DNA from: an uncultured Roseibium sp.
Lineage (GTDB): Bacteria; Pseudomonadota; Alphaproteobacteria; Rhizobiales; Stappiaceae
Length of the DNA stretch: 64,000 nt
Assembly (NCBI RefSeq): GCF_947494555.1
Contig: NZ_CANLVF010000003.1
Span: 843,688 to 907,687, forward strand
Direction of reading: 5' to 3'
The notes under the pieces were generated by a model. The model saw only the letters and a program-made list of their open reading frames with translations, made no database searches and was not told the origin of the DNA. Below are positions 7,803 to 16,563 of the stretch, piece after piece (the stretch's first letter is position 1; every line of letters starts with the position of its first letter). Position numbers and translations under genes: made by a program.

Positions 7803-8720
7803 TTAGTGTTTCTTGCTAGACCGAAACTCCCTCAGGTCCTCACTCAGCAAGTCGATGAAGCGGCGGACACGGGGTTCCAGCAGGCGCTTGTGAGGGTAGA
7901 GCGCGAGGATCGGAACCTTCCCCTGGTTCAGCCGGGGCAGGACTCGCTCAAGACGACCCTCCGCAATATCGGCTCCGACCAAAAGCTGCGGCAGCAAGAC
8001 GATACCAAGACCATCCAATGCCATTGCCCGCAAGGCTTCGGCGCTGTCGAGACGCAGGCGAACCTGACCCTGAGCGCGGACCCAGGTGCCGTTTTCCTCT
8101 TGCAGGTGCCAGCCTTGACGCTCACTGCGGCTTGCGAACTGAAGCAGCTCATGGCGCGTGAGCTGTTCGACATTCAGCGGCCTGTCACGCCCGTCAAAAT
8201 ACGCAGGCGCTGCACACAGGACCGCCTCATCCCGCAGAAGCGTACGCGCGATGAAACCTTGATCCGGCGCACTTACGCCGATACGGATCGCGAGGTCGAA
8301 GCCTTTCTCGATAATGTTGTCGACCCGATCCGAGAGTGACATTTCGATCTGCGTATCAGGCCATGTTTCCAGATACCGACGAACGGTAGGCAGCAAAAGC
8401 CTGCGCCCCAGAGCATCCGGTGCCGTGATTCGCAAGACGCCACGAGGGACACCGCTTTCACTGGCGATACTGTCGTCCGCGGCTGCGACCGCCGCACGAA
8501 TAGCCTGCCCGTGTTCGTAGAGGCGCTTTCCCTCTTCGGTCAAGTCGAGGGCGCGTGTGCTTCGGTTCAAGAGCCGCGCGCCGTAGCCATCCTCCAGTCG
8601 TGCGATGGCCTTCCCGGCCGTCGAGCGCGACAGCCCGAACAACTTGCCAGCCGCAACGAAGCTTCCGGTCTCAACCACCGAGAGAAAGAGGAGGATGTCG
8701 TTCACCTTCGATCCAATCAT
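7803..8720 (-). CDS. LysR family transcriptional regulator
   Basis: A 305-aa regulator. Its N-terminal winged helix-turn-helix reads NDILLFLSVVETGSFVAAGK and LSRSTAGKAIARLEDGYGARL, followed by the periplasmic-binding-protein-like effector domain (about residues 90-300). An upstream extension of 84 residues is open but does not look like LysR sequence, so I start at the ATG complement at 8718-8720. It is transcribed away from the RidA-like and haloperoxidase-like genes, 98 bp apart, and probably controls them. The inducer is unknown. Confidence 0.88.
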   Translation of the reverse strand: MIGSKVNDILLFLSVVETGSFVAAGKLFGLSRSTAGKAIARLEDGYGARLLNRSTRALDLTEEGKRLYEHGQAIRAAVAAADDSIASESGVPRGVLRITAPDALGRRLLLPTVRRYLETWPDTQIEMSLSDRVDNIIEKGFDLAIRIGVSAPDQGFIARTLLRDEAVLCAAPAYFDGRDRPLNVEQLTRHELLQFASRSERQGWHLQEENGTWVRAQGQVRLRLDSAEALRAMALDGLGIVLLPQLLVGADIAEGRLERVLPRLNQGKVPILALYPHKRLLEPRVRRFIDLLSEDLREFRSSKKH

Positions 8721-8818
8721 TGGGCTTTGTAGCATGGAATTCGCGACTGAGGCGAACACTGTTCGTCGGATGTCGAGCCTAGATCTCTTCGCATCACATT
8801 CCATGAAAGGAGAAAGAC

Positions 8819-9226
8819 ATGTCCGCTTTAATTGATCGTATGAACCCGTCCGCCCTGCCGGATGCAAGTAAGATCGGATACTCCCAAATCGCCATCGCAC
8901 ATCCCGGGCCCCTGGCTTTTGTGTCCGGGCAGGTGGCCTGGCGACCTGACGGGTCTCCTGCACCGGTATCACTAGCTGAGCAAACCGCCATCGTCATCGA
9001 GAACCTGAAAGGAGCGCTCGATGCGCTTCAGGCAACCACGGATGATATCGCTCAGATGCGCATCTACATGACAGACCTGCGGGGCGAAACGCAAGAAATC
9101 GCCATGGGTGCCATCCTTGGTTTCCTCAATGGCGCACAGCCTAGCCTGACCGGTATCGGCGTGGCCGCGCTGGCAGGTCCAGACCTTCAAATCGAGGTGG
9201 AAATGGTGGTGCAAGTCGCTGCCTGA
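8819..9226 (+). CDS. RidA/YjgF family protein
   Basis: A 135-aa cytoplasmic protein with the Rid fold: a YSQIAIAHPGPLAFVSGQ start, the LxALxAxxxxxxDI block and a PDLQIEVEMVV end. RidA proper hydrolyses reactive enamine/imine intermediates using an arginine near position 105 of the E. coli protein. At the equivalent place this protein has Leu110 (QPSLTGIGV), so it likely belongs to a non-RidA subgroup without that activity. AAAGGAG sits 7 bp upstream of the ATG. The next gene starts 24 bp downstream, giving a two-gene operon under the divergent LysR gene. Confidence 0.85.
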   Translation: MSALIDRMNPSALPDASKIGYSQIAIAHPGPLAFVSGQVAWRPDGSPAPVSLAEQTAIVIENLKGALDALQATTDDIAQMRIYMTDLRGETQEIAMGAILGFLNGAQPSLTGIGVAALAGPDLQIEVEMVVQVAA

Positions 9227-9250
9227 CACTCGCTAACGAAAGGCACACCC

Positions 9251-10219
9251 ATGACAGCTTCTACACCTTCCCAGCCCGGACCGAACCGGCGCGAGGTATT
9301 GCTGGCGGCCACTGCCGTTTCAGCGATTGCCTTGCTGCCGAGCGTCGCGTCCGCCCAAGCACAACCGGAATTCAAAGGACCGAAAGAAATGTCTACGTTC
9401 ACAACCTCAGACGGGACCGAGATCTTCTACAAAGACTGGGGCCCAAAAACCGCGCAACCCATCGTGTTCCACCATGGCTGGCCACTTTCCAGCGATGACT
9501 GGGACAACCAGATACTGTTCTTTGCCTCAAAGGGCTATCGGGTGATTGCCCATGACCGCCGGGGCCACGGGCGCTCCAGCCAGACTGATTTGGGCCACGA
9601 CATGGATACTTACGCCGCTGATGTCGCGGAATTGGTCGCGCATCTGGACCTAAGGAACGCGGTTCATATCGGCCACTCCACCGGCGGCGGCGAAGCAGCC
9701 CGGTATGTCTCCCGCGCCCAACCCGGGCGGGTGGCCAAGGCTGCGCTTCTCGGGGCCATCCCACCCCTGATGCTGCAAACGGAAACGAACCCCGATGGCA
9801 TCCCAATGGAGGTCTTTGACGGGTTCCGGTCTGCCCTGGCCGCCAACCGCGCTCAGTTCTACCTCAATGTCCCCTCTGGCCCCTTCTTCGGCTTCAACCG
9901 CGAGGGTGCCGAAGTCAACCAGGGGCAAGTTCAGGCCTGGTGGCGGCAGGGCATGATGGGCAGTGCCTCAGCCCATTACCAATGCATCAAGGTCTTCTCG
10001 GAGACTGACCAGACCGAGGACCTCAAGGCCATCGACGTGCCGGTCCTTGTGATGCATGGGTCAGACGACCAAGTCGTCCCGATTGCCAACTCTGCCGAGA
10101 AAGCCGTGAATCTGCTGAAGAACGGTGCGCTCAAGGTCTATGATGGCCTGTCGCACGGCTTCTTCGCGACGCATCCCGACTCTGTGAATGCCGATCTGCT
10201 GGCGTTCATCGAAGCCTAG
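9251..10219 (+). CDS. alpha/beta hydrolase, non-heme haloperoxidase-like, Tat-exported
   Basis: A 322-aa protein. The N-terminus [20 protein letters not shown], ending SASAQA-like at about residue 37, looks like a twin-arginine signal. The mature part is a chloroperoxidase-type alpha/beta hydrolase: [28 protein letters not shown], the nucleophile elbow [12 protein letters not shown], the acidic turn [11 protein letters not shown] and the late [11 protein letters not shown] histidine. Cofactor-free haloperoxidases of this family are esterases or perhydrolases in practice. Predicted to act in the periplasm. It follows the RidA-like gene in an apparent operon. Confidence 0.87.
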   Translation: MTASTPSQPGPNRREVLLAATAVSAIALLPSVASAQAQPEFKGPKEMSTFTTSDGTEIFYKDWGPKTAQPIVFHHGWPLSSDDWDNQILFFASKGYRVIAHDRRGHGRSSQTDLGHDMDTYAADVAELVAHLDLRNAVHIGHSTGGGEAARYVSRAQPGRVAKAALLGAIPPLMLQTETNPDGIPMEVFDGFRSALAANRAQFYLNVPSGPFFGFNREGAEVNQGQVQAWWRQGMMGSASAHYQCIKVFSETDQTEDLKAIDVPVLVMHGSDDQVVPIANSAEKAVNLLKNGALKVYDGLSHGFFATHPDSVNADLLAFIEA

Positions 10220-10230
10220 TCACGTATTGC

Positions 10231-10252
10231 TGCGGGGAAAGTGCCCCCCGCA
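10231..10252 (+). terminator. possible terminator hairpin
   Basis: TGCGGGG (10231-10237) pairs with CCCCGCA (10246-10252) across an 8-nt loop, 11 bases after the hydrolase stop. It lacks a proper U-tract, so it is only a weak candidate. The convergent VOC gene ends about 90 bp further on. Confidence 0.35.
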
Positions 10253-10344
10253 TCATTGCACCAGCCTGGTTTGAGCCCACTGTACCGCATCCTGTAGAGC
10301 GGACAAATGCCCGCTTGAATCTTCGAAAAGGAACTTGGGTGCTG

Positions 10345-11112
10345 CTAGAAAGAGTTTGCCAACCCGACTTCGAGCGCAAACAAAGAGCCGTCTGGATCGC
10401 AAAGGATAAAGCCATGAGTTTGAGCAGTTCTATCTGCCTCCAGAGGAGCCAGACGCGCGCCATTGGCTTCCGCTAAACTGCGGGCATTGGAGACGGAAGC
10501 AACCTTTATACTTGGCACCCAAGCTGCGTTTGAGCTTGTTGGTACATTCGAGACATATCGAACTGCAACAACATCGCCCGAAGGCCCGGCGAAAGAGACG
10601 CATCCCGGATCGCGTTTCGAAGCAACCTGCCATTCGAAAAGCTCAACATAAAACTCTTCTGGAAACAGACCGCTGTTGCTGACATACACTTCACGCCCGA
10701 ACTGACGGTGCGGCACCGGGAAGTTGTGCCGCGATAGGGATAGTCCGAAGGGCACGCCGAGCGGATCGCGGACGAGCGCATTGCGACCGACGCCCGGAAC
10801 CTCGAATGGCTTTCGAACAGTCTTACCTCCGAGCGCATCGACGCGCTCCACCGCGGCGTCGACGTCGGGAACCTCAACATAGGCGATCCAACCGTTTTCA
10901 TTGTCTGGAGGTGTCTCGGCGAAACCAGCACCCGCTTCATCGGCCAACAGCGCGAGGACGAAATCCTTCTCACCACCGCCCCAAGCAAAGTCGGTCGCCC
11001 GCTCGACTTGGTAGGTCCAGTCGGCGATGTGCTGGTAGAAATCCATCGAACGCTTTCTGTCCGAAGTGAAAAGATCGTGCCACACGACCTTCCCGGCTTT
11101 TGACTGCGTCAT
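10345..11112 (-). CDS. VOC (glyoxalase/bleomycin-resistance) superfamily protein
   Basis: A 255-aa protein of two VOC modules. The first (about residues 8-120) begins VVWHDLFTSDRKRSMDFYQ and includes WIAYVEVPDVDAAVERVDALGG and VRDPLGVPFGLS. The second (about 135-255) repeats the plan with PSIKVASVSNARSLAEANGA and LCDPDGSLFALE. The paired-module form is shared with ring-cleaving dioxygenases and CFP-30B-like glyoxalases, but metal ligands cannot be assigned with confidence. Start at 11112 is chosen for its GGGAGG ribosome site. It begins 4 bp after the rsgA stop and is likely co-transcribed with it. Confidence 0.85.
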   Translation of the reverse strand: MTQSKAGKVVWHDLFTSDRKRSMDFYQHIADWTYQVERATDFAWGGGEKDFVLALLADEAGAGFAETPPDNENGWIAYVEVPDVDAAVERVDALGGKTVRKPFEVPGVGRNALVRDPLGVPFGLSLSRHNFPVPHRQFGREVYVSNSGLFPEEFYVELFEWQVASKRDPGCVSFAGPSGDVVAVRYVSNVPTSSNAAWVPSIKVASVSNARSLAEANGARLAPLEADRTAQTHGFILCDPDGSLFALEVGLANSF

Positions 11113-11116
11113 CGTC

Positions 11117-12211
11117 TTACCTCCCGGAATCTTTAAGTTTCTTAACGCCGCGAACCATCTTCCCGAACGCCTTGTCCCGCGACCTGCGTTCCGCAAGACT
11201 GGCCGAATTGAAGGCATCTTCTGCCAAGAGTTTGCGCCATCTCCCTAGCCGAACAGCATCGAGGGCACCTTGTTCGACGGCCTTCAGTACAGCGCATCCC
11301 GGCTCGGTCTCGTGCTGACAGTCGTTAAAGCGGCAACCTGCGGCAAGCTCCTGAATGTCGGCAAAAAGGTCATTGATCCCGTCCACCGCATCGGTGAGCT
11401 TCAATTCTCGCATGCCGGGGGTGTCTAGGATCAGGCATCCATTGGGCATCGCATGAAGTTCGCGCCTGGTTGTTGTATGCCTCCCCTTTGCATCGTCTTC
11501 GCGAATGGCCTGGGTCTCGATGGAATGGCTTTCGAGCAACGCATTGGTCAGCGTCGATTTCCCAACGCCAGAGGAGCCCAAAAACGCCACCGTCTTTCCC
11601 GGCCGGCACCACGAGGACAGTTGCGTCCGGGGCGCGCTTCCACGGGCGTCGAGTGCGACCACTTCGATCATCTCCGACACGCCGCGGGCCGCGTCAGTAT
11701 AGCTTTGCGGGTCTGTCGCAAGCTCTGTCTTTGTTACGACGATGACCGGTGTGATCCCGGCCTCAAATGCCAGAGCGGCATAGCGTTCGAGCCGGGCCAC
11801 GTTGAAGTCCTGATTGCAAGACGTGACGATTAAGGCCGTATCAATGTTCGCTGCAATCAGTTGTTCCTGCCGGCCTGTGCCAGGTGCGCGCCGCTTAATT
11901 AGGCTTATGCGCTCAAGAACTCGACTGGATTGCGGGTGCGAAGGATACAGCATCAACCAGTCACCGACAGTCACATCCGGCCGGGGAGGAAGCAATGCGT
12001 CAACACTGTCACCGAGAACGTGCAGCCCATTGCGATGCACTTCAACGACGCGAGCAGGAGGTGTCGCTGCTAGCTCGTCTACACTGATCTGCTGGGCGAA
12101 AAAGGGTTGCCATCCCAGTGCCTGAAGGGGGTTGAGATTGGTTCGTGATCCGGAGTCTCGCGCGCGTTGCAGAAGGAAAGTTGTAAGGAAAGTTGTGCGG
12201 TCCCGTTTCAT
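11117..12211 (-). CDS. rsgA: ribosome biogenesis GTPase RsgA
   Basis: A 364-aa circularly permuted GTPase. It has an N-terminal OB-like domain (to about 110) and then the G4 motif TKTE (160-163) ahead of the P-loop GSSGVGKST (212-220) and G3 DTPGMRE (263-269). A C-terminal zinc knuckle follows with Cys293, Cys298, His300 and Cys306. This G4-G1-G3 order is diagnostic of the YjeQ/RsgA family, which checks late 30S subunit assembly. Length is near the family norm. Lineages often carry more than one copy; this one pairs with a VOC gene, not the usual neighbours, so it could be an accessory paralogue. Confidence 0.93.
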   Translation of the reverse strand: MKRDRTTFLTTFLLQRARDSGSRTNLNPLQALGWQPFFAQQISVDELAATPPARVVEVHRNGLHVLGDSVDALLPPRPDVTVGDWLMLYPSHPQSSRVLERISLIKRRAPGTGRQEQLIAANIDTALIVTSCNQDFNVARLERYAALAFEAGITPVIVVTKTELATDPQSYTDAARGVSEMIEVVALDARGSAPRTQLSSWCRPGKTVAFLGSSGVGKSTLTNALLESHSIETQAIREDDAKGRHTTTRRELHAMPNGCLILDTPGMRELKLTDAVDGINDLFADIQELAAGCRFNDCQHETEPGCAVLKAVEQGALDAVRLGRWRKLLAEDAFNSASLAERRSRDKAFGKMVRGVKKLKDSGR

Positions 12212-12765
12212 GGGGTGTCCACTTTCATGTCTCTAGCCCAAGCTATTCTTGAGCAATGATGGCAGGAAACGAATGTGCACATCAAAACGAGCCGTCAGCC
12301 TCAAGGCTACGGAACTGTTTCAATAGTTGGATGTGCACCGGAAGGCGTGCTGCCTCCCTTCATTACCAGGACATGAAGTCTCCATTTCGGATAACGAACA
12401 CATGGGGTGTGGCAATACACAACGCAAGTGCTGACGACTAAGATGAAACGTTTATGCGTTTACTAGAAGCGTCTATCTGGCGGGATGAAAGGGAAGTCAG
12501 CTTTGTCCGCATTGCCGACGTCTGTTGGCCGCCCAACTTCGCGGACGCAAAGAATGACCGCCTTGGCGGACTGCACCGCAGCAGCGCTTCAAGGCGTGAA
12601 TGCCCGGTTAGGGGCCGGAAGTGGACTGTCGGTTTTGCTATAGGATCACAAAACGGACACTCTTTCTGAGCTGTTAGGTGGACATTTTCGGCTCAGAGCG
12701 GACTTTTGGCGCGACCGTCTCAAAATCAGGTTTGAGCGCAGAGTGGACGCTGCCATCGGCTATCG
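12212..12765. other. intergenic region with dispersed repeat material
   Basis: No gene is supported: two open frames of 61 and 71 codons lack ribosome sites and family features. The right half (12600-12760) contains several GCGGAC and GTGGAC words and one family A repeat. It separates two reverse-strand genes. Confidence 0.6.
12611..12637 (+). repeat. dispersed intergenic repeat, family A copy 2
   Basis: GGGGCCGGAAGTGGACTG followed by TCGGTTTTG. It matches copy 1 except for a purine transition and one missing G. Confidence 0.65.
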
Positions 12766-13695
12766 TCAGTTGTGTTCAATGGCTTTTGTTGAATTCTCAG
12801 CCAAAACTGGGGGCAATTCTCGTTTCAAGAATTTGAGGAATGCTTCAATAGCTGGCAACAAGCCTTGGCGAGACGGCATCAAGAGGCTGATCTGCGGACT
12901 GCCCGCAGTCCACCCCGGTAAGGCGCGCACAAGCGATCCTGCCTCCACCTCTTGTCGGCAGACGTAGGAAGGCAGGGCTACTAGCCCAAGGGACGAGGCT
13001 GCCGCGTTTTTGAGGGTCGACATATCATCACTGGCGAAACGAACTTGGCAAGGGACAGAGGCGGTTTGCCCATCATCGCCGGTCAGCAGCCATTGGTGCG
13101 TTGCTCGCGGCCGGCCAAGAACCAATGCGGGATGATTTGCTAACCTGGCCGGGTCATCAGATTGCTCCAACGTCTTATGGTAATCTGGCGAACAGAACAG
13201 GTGCCATTCCACCCGCGCCAGTCGCACCTGAATGAGACTGGAGTCCGGTAGCGTTTCCATATGCCCGCGGATTGCGACGTCGATCCCACCTTTGATAAGG
13301 TCCTCTATCTGGTTCGAGGCCCTCTGCACCACTGTTACGCCGGGATTGTCCTGCAAGAAACGTGGGAGGATCTGATAGAGGCCAAACTGCGCCATTCCTA
13401 CTGAACAGGACAGCGCCACGGTCCCTTCGATCCTATTGGTTTTTCGGCGAACGGTCGTTTCGGCGGCTTCAAATCGCGCCAAGGCGTCTTGGGCGTGTCG
13501 AAAGTATTCTTCGCCGACCTCTGTCGTCGTAACGACGCGTGATGTGCGTTGCAAGAGGCGCACGCCAAGGTCACTCTCAAGTTGCCGCACGCGGCGGCTG
13601 AGCCGCGATTTTGGGATGTTCAGCGATCGCGCAGCTGCTGAAAATCCCCCCTTTTCAACAACCTGAACAAAATAGAAAGCGTCGTTAAGGTCCAT
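12766..13695 (-). CDS. LysR family transcriptional regulator
   Basis: A 309-aa regulator with a clear N-terminal wHTH (MDLNDAFYFVQVVEKGGFSA, then IPKSRLSRRVRQLESDLGVRLLQR) and a C-terminal effector-binding domain. It is divergent from the pirin and isochorismatase-like genes. The 108-bp gap holds a palindrome at 13722-13736 that fits a LysR operator. The combination suggests it senses a reactive aromatic or redox signal, as many pirin-linked LysR proteins do, but the ligand is unknown. Confidence 0.9.
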   Translation of the reverse strand: MDLNDAFYFVQVVEKGGFSAAARSLNIPKSRLSRRVRQLESDLGVRLLQRTSRVVTTTEVGEEYFRHAQDALARFEAAETTVRRKTNRIEGTVALSCSVGMAQFGLYQILPRFLQDNPGVTVVQRASNQIEDLIKGGIDVAIRGHMETLPDSSLIQVRLARVEWHLFCSPDYHKTLEQSDDPARLANHPALVLGRPRATHQWLLTGDDGQTASVPCQVRFASDDMSTLKNAAASSLGLVALPSYVCRQEVEAGSLVRALPGWTAGSPQISLLMPSRQGLLPAIEAFLKFLKRELPPVLAENSTKAIEHN

Positions 13696-13721
13696 GCTGC
13701 ACCTCTTTTCGTTCTATCAGT

Positions 13722-13736
13722 AGAACAATATGTTCT
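13722..13736. promoter_or_regulatory. palindromic operator candidate between LysR gene and pirin gene
   Basis: AGAACA (13722-13727), ATA, then TGTTCT (13731-13736) is a perfect palindrome. It is flanked by TATCAG on the left and CTGATA on the right, giving a longer imperfect dyad. It lies 27 bp upstream of the LysR start and 67 bp upstream of the pirin start, where an autoregulating LysR protein would bind. Confidence 0.5.
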
Positions 13737-13803
13737 GATATTGGCGGATTTTCGATCGATTGTCTCGTTTGTATTGATAGTTCAGTAGATACGAGGGAAT
13801 GAC

Positions 13804-14670
13804 ATGAACACGCAAGAGATCGATAAGTTTGCAGGCGTCACCTGCGACGACCATGCACGAAGTGACGGGCGCACGATCAGGATTGGCGATGGCTTTGAAG
13901 CCAAAAGCTATCAACACGCGGATTTCCAAGGTCTGATGGATCCGCTGATCATGGTGGATCATTTCCGCATGACAATGCCTACATTCGGGACACATGCCCA
14001 TGCTGGGCTCTCCGCGGTCACGGTGGTGTTTGAGGACAGCACCGGAGCCTTCCACAATCGCGATTCCCTTGGAAATGACGTCGACCTGGCCCCCGGTGAT
14101 CTCTATTGGTTCAAGGCCGCACAAGGGGCTATTCACAATGAAGCACCGCGGCCGGGTGCCAGAACCCATGCGTTGCAGGTTTTCGTCAACCTGGCCGAAG
14201 AAAACCGGCATGACGCGCCATCAGCGTTTCACCTTGCTGCCAAGGACATTCCAAAACTGCCGGGCGACCGCGCCACCGCACGGCTTGTCCTTGGCGAAAG
14301 CAATGGTGTTGCGGGCGCCGCAGCACCGGACATCCCATTGACGTTGCTCGACATTGAGATTCAGGCCGGGGGACGGTTCACGCATCAAGGCGACAGCCGC
14401 CACCATGCTTGGATCCTCGGGGTCAAGGGAACATCCACCGTGTCGTGGAATGAAAGCACTGCCGAACTGACGACAGGCAAAGCCATTGCCTTTGCCGGCG
14501 CCATCGACATCTCATTTTTCTCCGCACAGGGCGCGCACGTCGTCCTGTTTCGTGGCCCCCCTCTCCGCCAAGCCTTCGTCCAACGCGGCCCGTTTGCGAT
14601 GGGCAACGCGGCTGAGCTTGACGCAGTCGAGGCCGACTATCGAGCCGGCCGCCTCGGCTCAATTGACTGA
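13804..14670 (+). CDS. pirin family protein
   Basis: A 288-aa bicupin. The N-terminal cupin shows the pirin metal-site pattern: GLMDPLIMVDHF, then FGTHAHAGLSAVTVVFEDS and a later AAQGAIHNEAP. The C-terminal cupin includes GGRFTHQGDSRHHAWILGVKG. Bacterial pirins are iron proteins, some with quercetinase-like dioxygenase activity and others acting as redox sensors. The exact reaction cannot be told from sequence. The gene follows a LysR-type promoter region and precedes a cysteine hydrolase gene 39 bp downstream, so the two are likely co-transcribed. Confidence 0.88.
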   Translation: MNTQEIDKFAGVTCDDHARSDGRTIRIGDGFEAKSYQHADFQGLMDPLIMVDHFRMTMPTFGTHAHAGLSAVTVVFEDSTGAFHNRDSLGNDVDLAPGDLYWFKAAQGAIHNEAPRPGARTHALQVFVNLAEENRHDAPSAFHLAAKDIPKLPGDRATARLVLGESNGVAGAAAPDIPLTLLDIEIQAGGRFTHQGDSRHHAWILGVKGTSTVSWNESTAELTTGKAIAFAGAIDISFFSAQGAHVVLFRGPPLRQAFVQRGPFAMGNAAELDAVEADYRAGRLGSID

Positions 14671-14709
14671 ACACAACCCACTCAAGAGCAATCAGAAAAG
14701 GAGAAGACC

Positions 14710-15324
14710 ATGACCAATCGACACAACCCGCTCCCCCTGACCCGTGACAATACCGCTGTCGTGTTTGTCGACAATCAGGTCGGGCTGATGACCGGCATCC
14801 GCGACTATTCGATCGCGGATCTCAAGCACAATATTGTCGGTTTGGCCAAATCCGCGAAGATCCTCGGCCTGCCGATTGTCACGACTACTACTTCGTCAGA
14901 AACACTGTGGGGACCCGCCATTCCGGAATTGACGGCAGCTCTGCCTGACCAGACTTTCATCGACCGGACAACCGTAAATGCCTGGGATGACCCGCGGGTG
15001 GAAGAAGCCATTCGCGCAACCGGGCGGAGCAAACTCATTTTCGCGGGTCTTTCCCTCGAGGTCTGCGCCGCGTTGCCCGCAATGCGTGCCGTTCGCGAAG
15101 GATTTGAAGCCTATATCGCCGTGGACGCCAGCGGGACATTCAACATGACGAAGCGCGAAACCGCTTTGGTCCGTTTGACCCAAGCCGGAGTGGTCGTCGC
15201 CGATGGCGCAAGCCTTGTGATCGAAATCCTCGCGGACAATGCCAGCAATCAGGCTGGTGAAGTCTACAGCGCCCTGGGCATGGATTGGTCGCTTCTCGTC
15301 AGCCAGGTCCGACAGAGCGCGTGA
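14710..15324 (+). CDS. isochorismatase-like cysteine hydrolase
   Basis: A 204-aa protein of the isochorismatase-like fold. The catalytic Asp21 lies in VVFVDNQVGLM and the nucleophile Cys119 in AGLSLEVCAALPAM. This branch (YcaC-like) is frequently induced under stress and often of unknown substrate. An AAAAGGAG ribosome site precedes the ATG. It is the second gene of the pirin operon. Confidence 0.88.
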   Translation: MTNRHNPLPLTRDNTAVVFVDNQVGLMTGIRDYSIADLKHNIVGLAKSAKILGLPIVTTTTSSETLWGPAIPELTAALPDQTFIDRTTVNAWDDPRVEEAIRATGRSKLIFAGLSLEVCAALPAMRAVREGFEAYIAVDASGTFNMTKRETALVRLTQAGVVVADGASLVIEILADNASNQAGEVYSALGMDWSLLVSQVRQSA

Positions 15325-15683
15325 CTGCGCGCAATCCGTGAGAGACCAAAAATCGGAAGCTTCAGCGGGTCATTTTTGGCTGGATAGTCGTTGTATACGG
15401 ACCCTACAGCTTCTCCAAGCAGTTACGAAGTGTGGAAAGCTGCGCTTCGTTCTCAAAAAAATTCCAACAGAACTCGGTCCGCGGAGCAGAATTTCGAGTC
15501 CTCCAGCACATATTTCTGCTTTCCGCCGTCACTTCCCCGGGGAGAGACGCCCTGTAGCGGGCATTGATTTTATCTGCAACGAACCTCCGCTTCGGGCCAA
15601 GTGAGACAAAGCCTGGCAAGGGCAGACTACGGGCATGCACTTCAGCCACGAGCGCGCCTTTAAACCAACGCTCACTCTCAAGG
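15325..15683. other. intergenic region, no gene supported
   Basis: Two genes converge across this 359-bp gap. Open frames on either strand lack ribosome sites and domain features. I see no strong hairpin or repeat here. Confidence 0.5.
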
Positions 15684-16187
15684 TCAGGCAGGGACGGCAC
15701 CGGCTGCCACGGGCGAGGCGTGTTTCACGCCCTTGCTGTCGATCTTGCCACCGGTTTTCAGGTGATGTTCGAGGCTGTCGAGCATGAGCGACACACGCTT
15801 CTTCATCACGGGTTTCATCATCAGGTTCCCCATGATCGCGCCGAGGGGCCCCATGCCCAATTGGATATCCATCTCCACCGTAACATCGGTCGCGTTGCCG
15901 CGCGGAGAAAGGCGTATCACGGACGTGCCACCCTTCATCGGTTTCGGCGCCTCGCTGAGCGACAAGTGGACTGCACGGCCGTTCTCGATCTTGGTGATTG
16001 TTTCGACGATCGAGGTCTTGTCGACGAACTCGCAACGCCGTTTCGCGCCGACGCCCTCGTTGTTGTGGCTCAGCAGCGGCGAGCGCACGACCCAGGGCTG
16101 GAAGCGCCAGATGCCACCCCAGTCGTTGAAGGCCGCCCAGGCATCTTCCGCCGAAGCGTTGATCCGTTTTGTCAGTTCTGCACGCAT
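15684..16187 (-). CDS. SRPBCC family protein (polyketide cyclase/START-like)
   Basis: A 167-aa single-domain SRPBCC protein: MRAELTKRINASAEDAWAAF, then WRFQPWVVRS, VETITKIENGRAVHLSLSEA, and the long C-terminal helix GNLMMKPVMKKRVSLMLDSLE. The fold makes a deep hydrophobic cavity for lipids or aromatic ligands. No signal peptide, so cytoplasmic. A few tens of residues at the C-terminus (Lys/Ser/Ala-rich) are unstructured-looking. It lies 4 kb from the exported double-SRPBCC protein, but ties between them are only suggestive. Confidence 0.85.
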   Translation of the reverse strand: MRAELTKRINASAEDAWAAFNDWGGIWRFQPWVVRSPLLSHNNEGVGAKRRCEFVDKTSIVETITKIENGRAVHLSLSEAPKPMKGGTSVIRLSPRGNATDVTVEMDIQLGMGPLGAIMGNLMMKPVMKKRVSLMLDSLEHHLKTGGKIDSKGVKHASPVAAGAVPA

Positions 16188-16563
16188 GGTGGTTCCTTTC
16201 GCGTTTCAGGGTTTTCGATTGAATCTTCTTGGTTCGTGTCCGGAGGACAAAAACTCTGTCCTCGGCGGAATCGAGTGAGAGGTTGGAATGGTCGACATCG
16301 CGTGATGATGTCCGCCACCGCACCGTCTGCAGTTTCGGGCGTCTTGAGTTCGAGTTGAATTGTGGCGTGCTTGGTCATTTCGGGCGCGTCCTCTGGCGCG
16401 ATTTTGTTCGCTTGGCATTGTTGAAAGTGATTACCGCCCCTCGCTTTTGCCACTTCTAATTTTGCACCAGTGAGGTGCAAATTTCGAAGGTGATGGACGG
16501 AAATCCTTCCACTAAGAACATGCGGTACGACCCCACTCCCTGACCACCGCAGGAGGAAAGCCG
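16188..16563. other. intergenic region upstream of the scsB-like gene
   Basis: The interval is gene-free by my reading. A frame of 102 codons on the reverse strand shows no family features. The right end carries the inverted repeat at 16461-16481 and a plausible ribosome site (GGAGGAAAG) for the following gene. Confidence 0.5.
16461..16481. promoter_or_regulatory. TTTGCACC inverted repeat, operator candidate
   Basis: TTTGCACC (16461-16468) and GGTGCAAA (16474-16481) are perfect complements with a 5-nt spacer, about 80 bp upstream of the scsB-like start. A GTGCAAA half-site also occurs at 19551-19557, next to the LysR gene whose product is the best candidate to bind both. Confidence 0.5.

Noticed and set aside
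12256..12669. two short forward frames (61 and 71 codons)
   Set aside because: They lie in dispersed-repeat DNA with no family features.
15404..15700. 98-codon reverse frame
   Set aside because: Overlaps the SRPBCC gene end and lacks a ribosome site or recognisable features.
16172..16480. 102-codon reverse frame upstream of scsB
   Set aside because: No family features and it overlaps the inverted repeat and the SRPBCC gene start; kept as non-coding.
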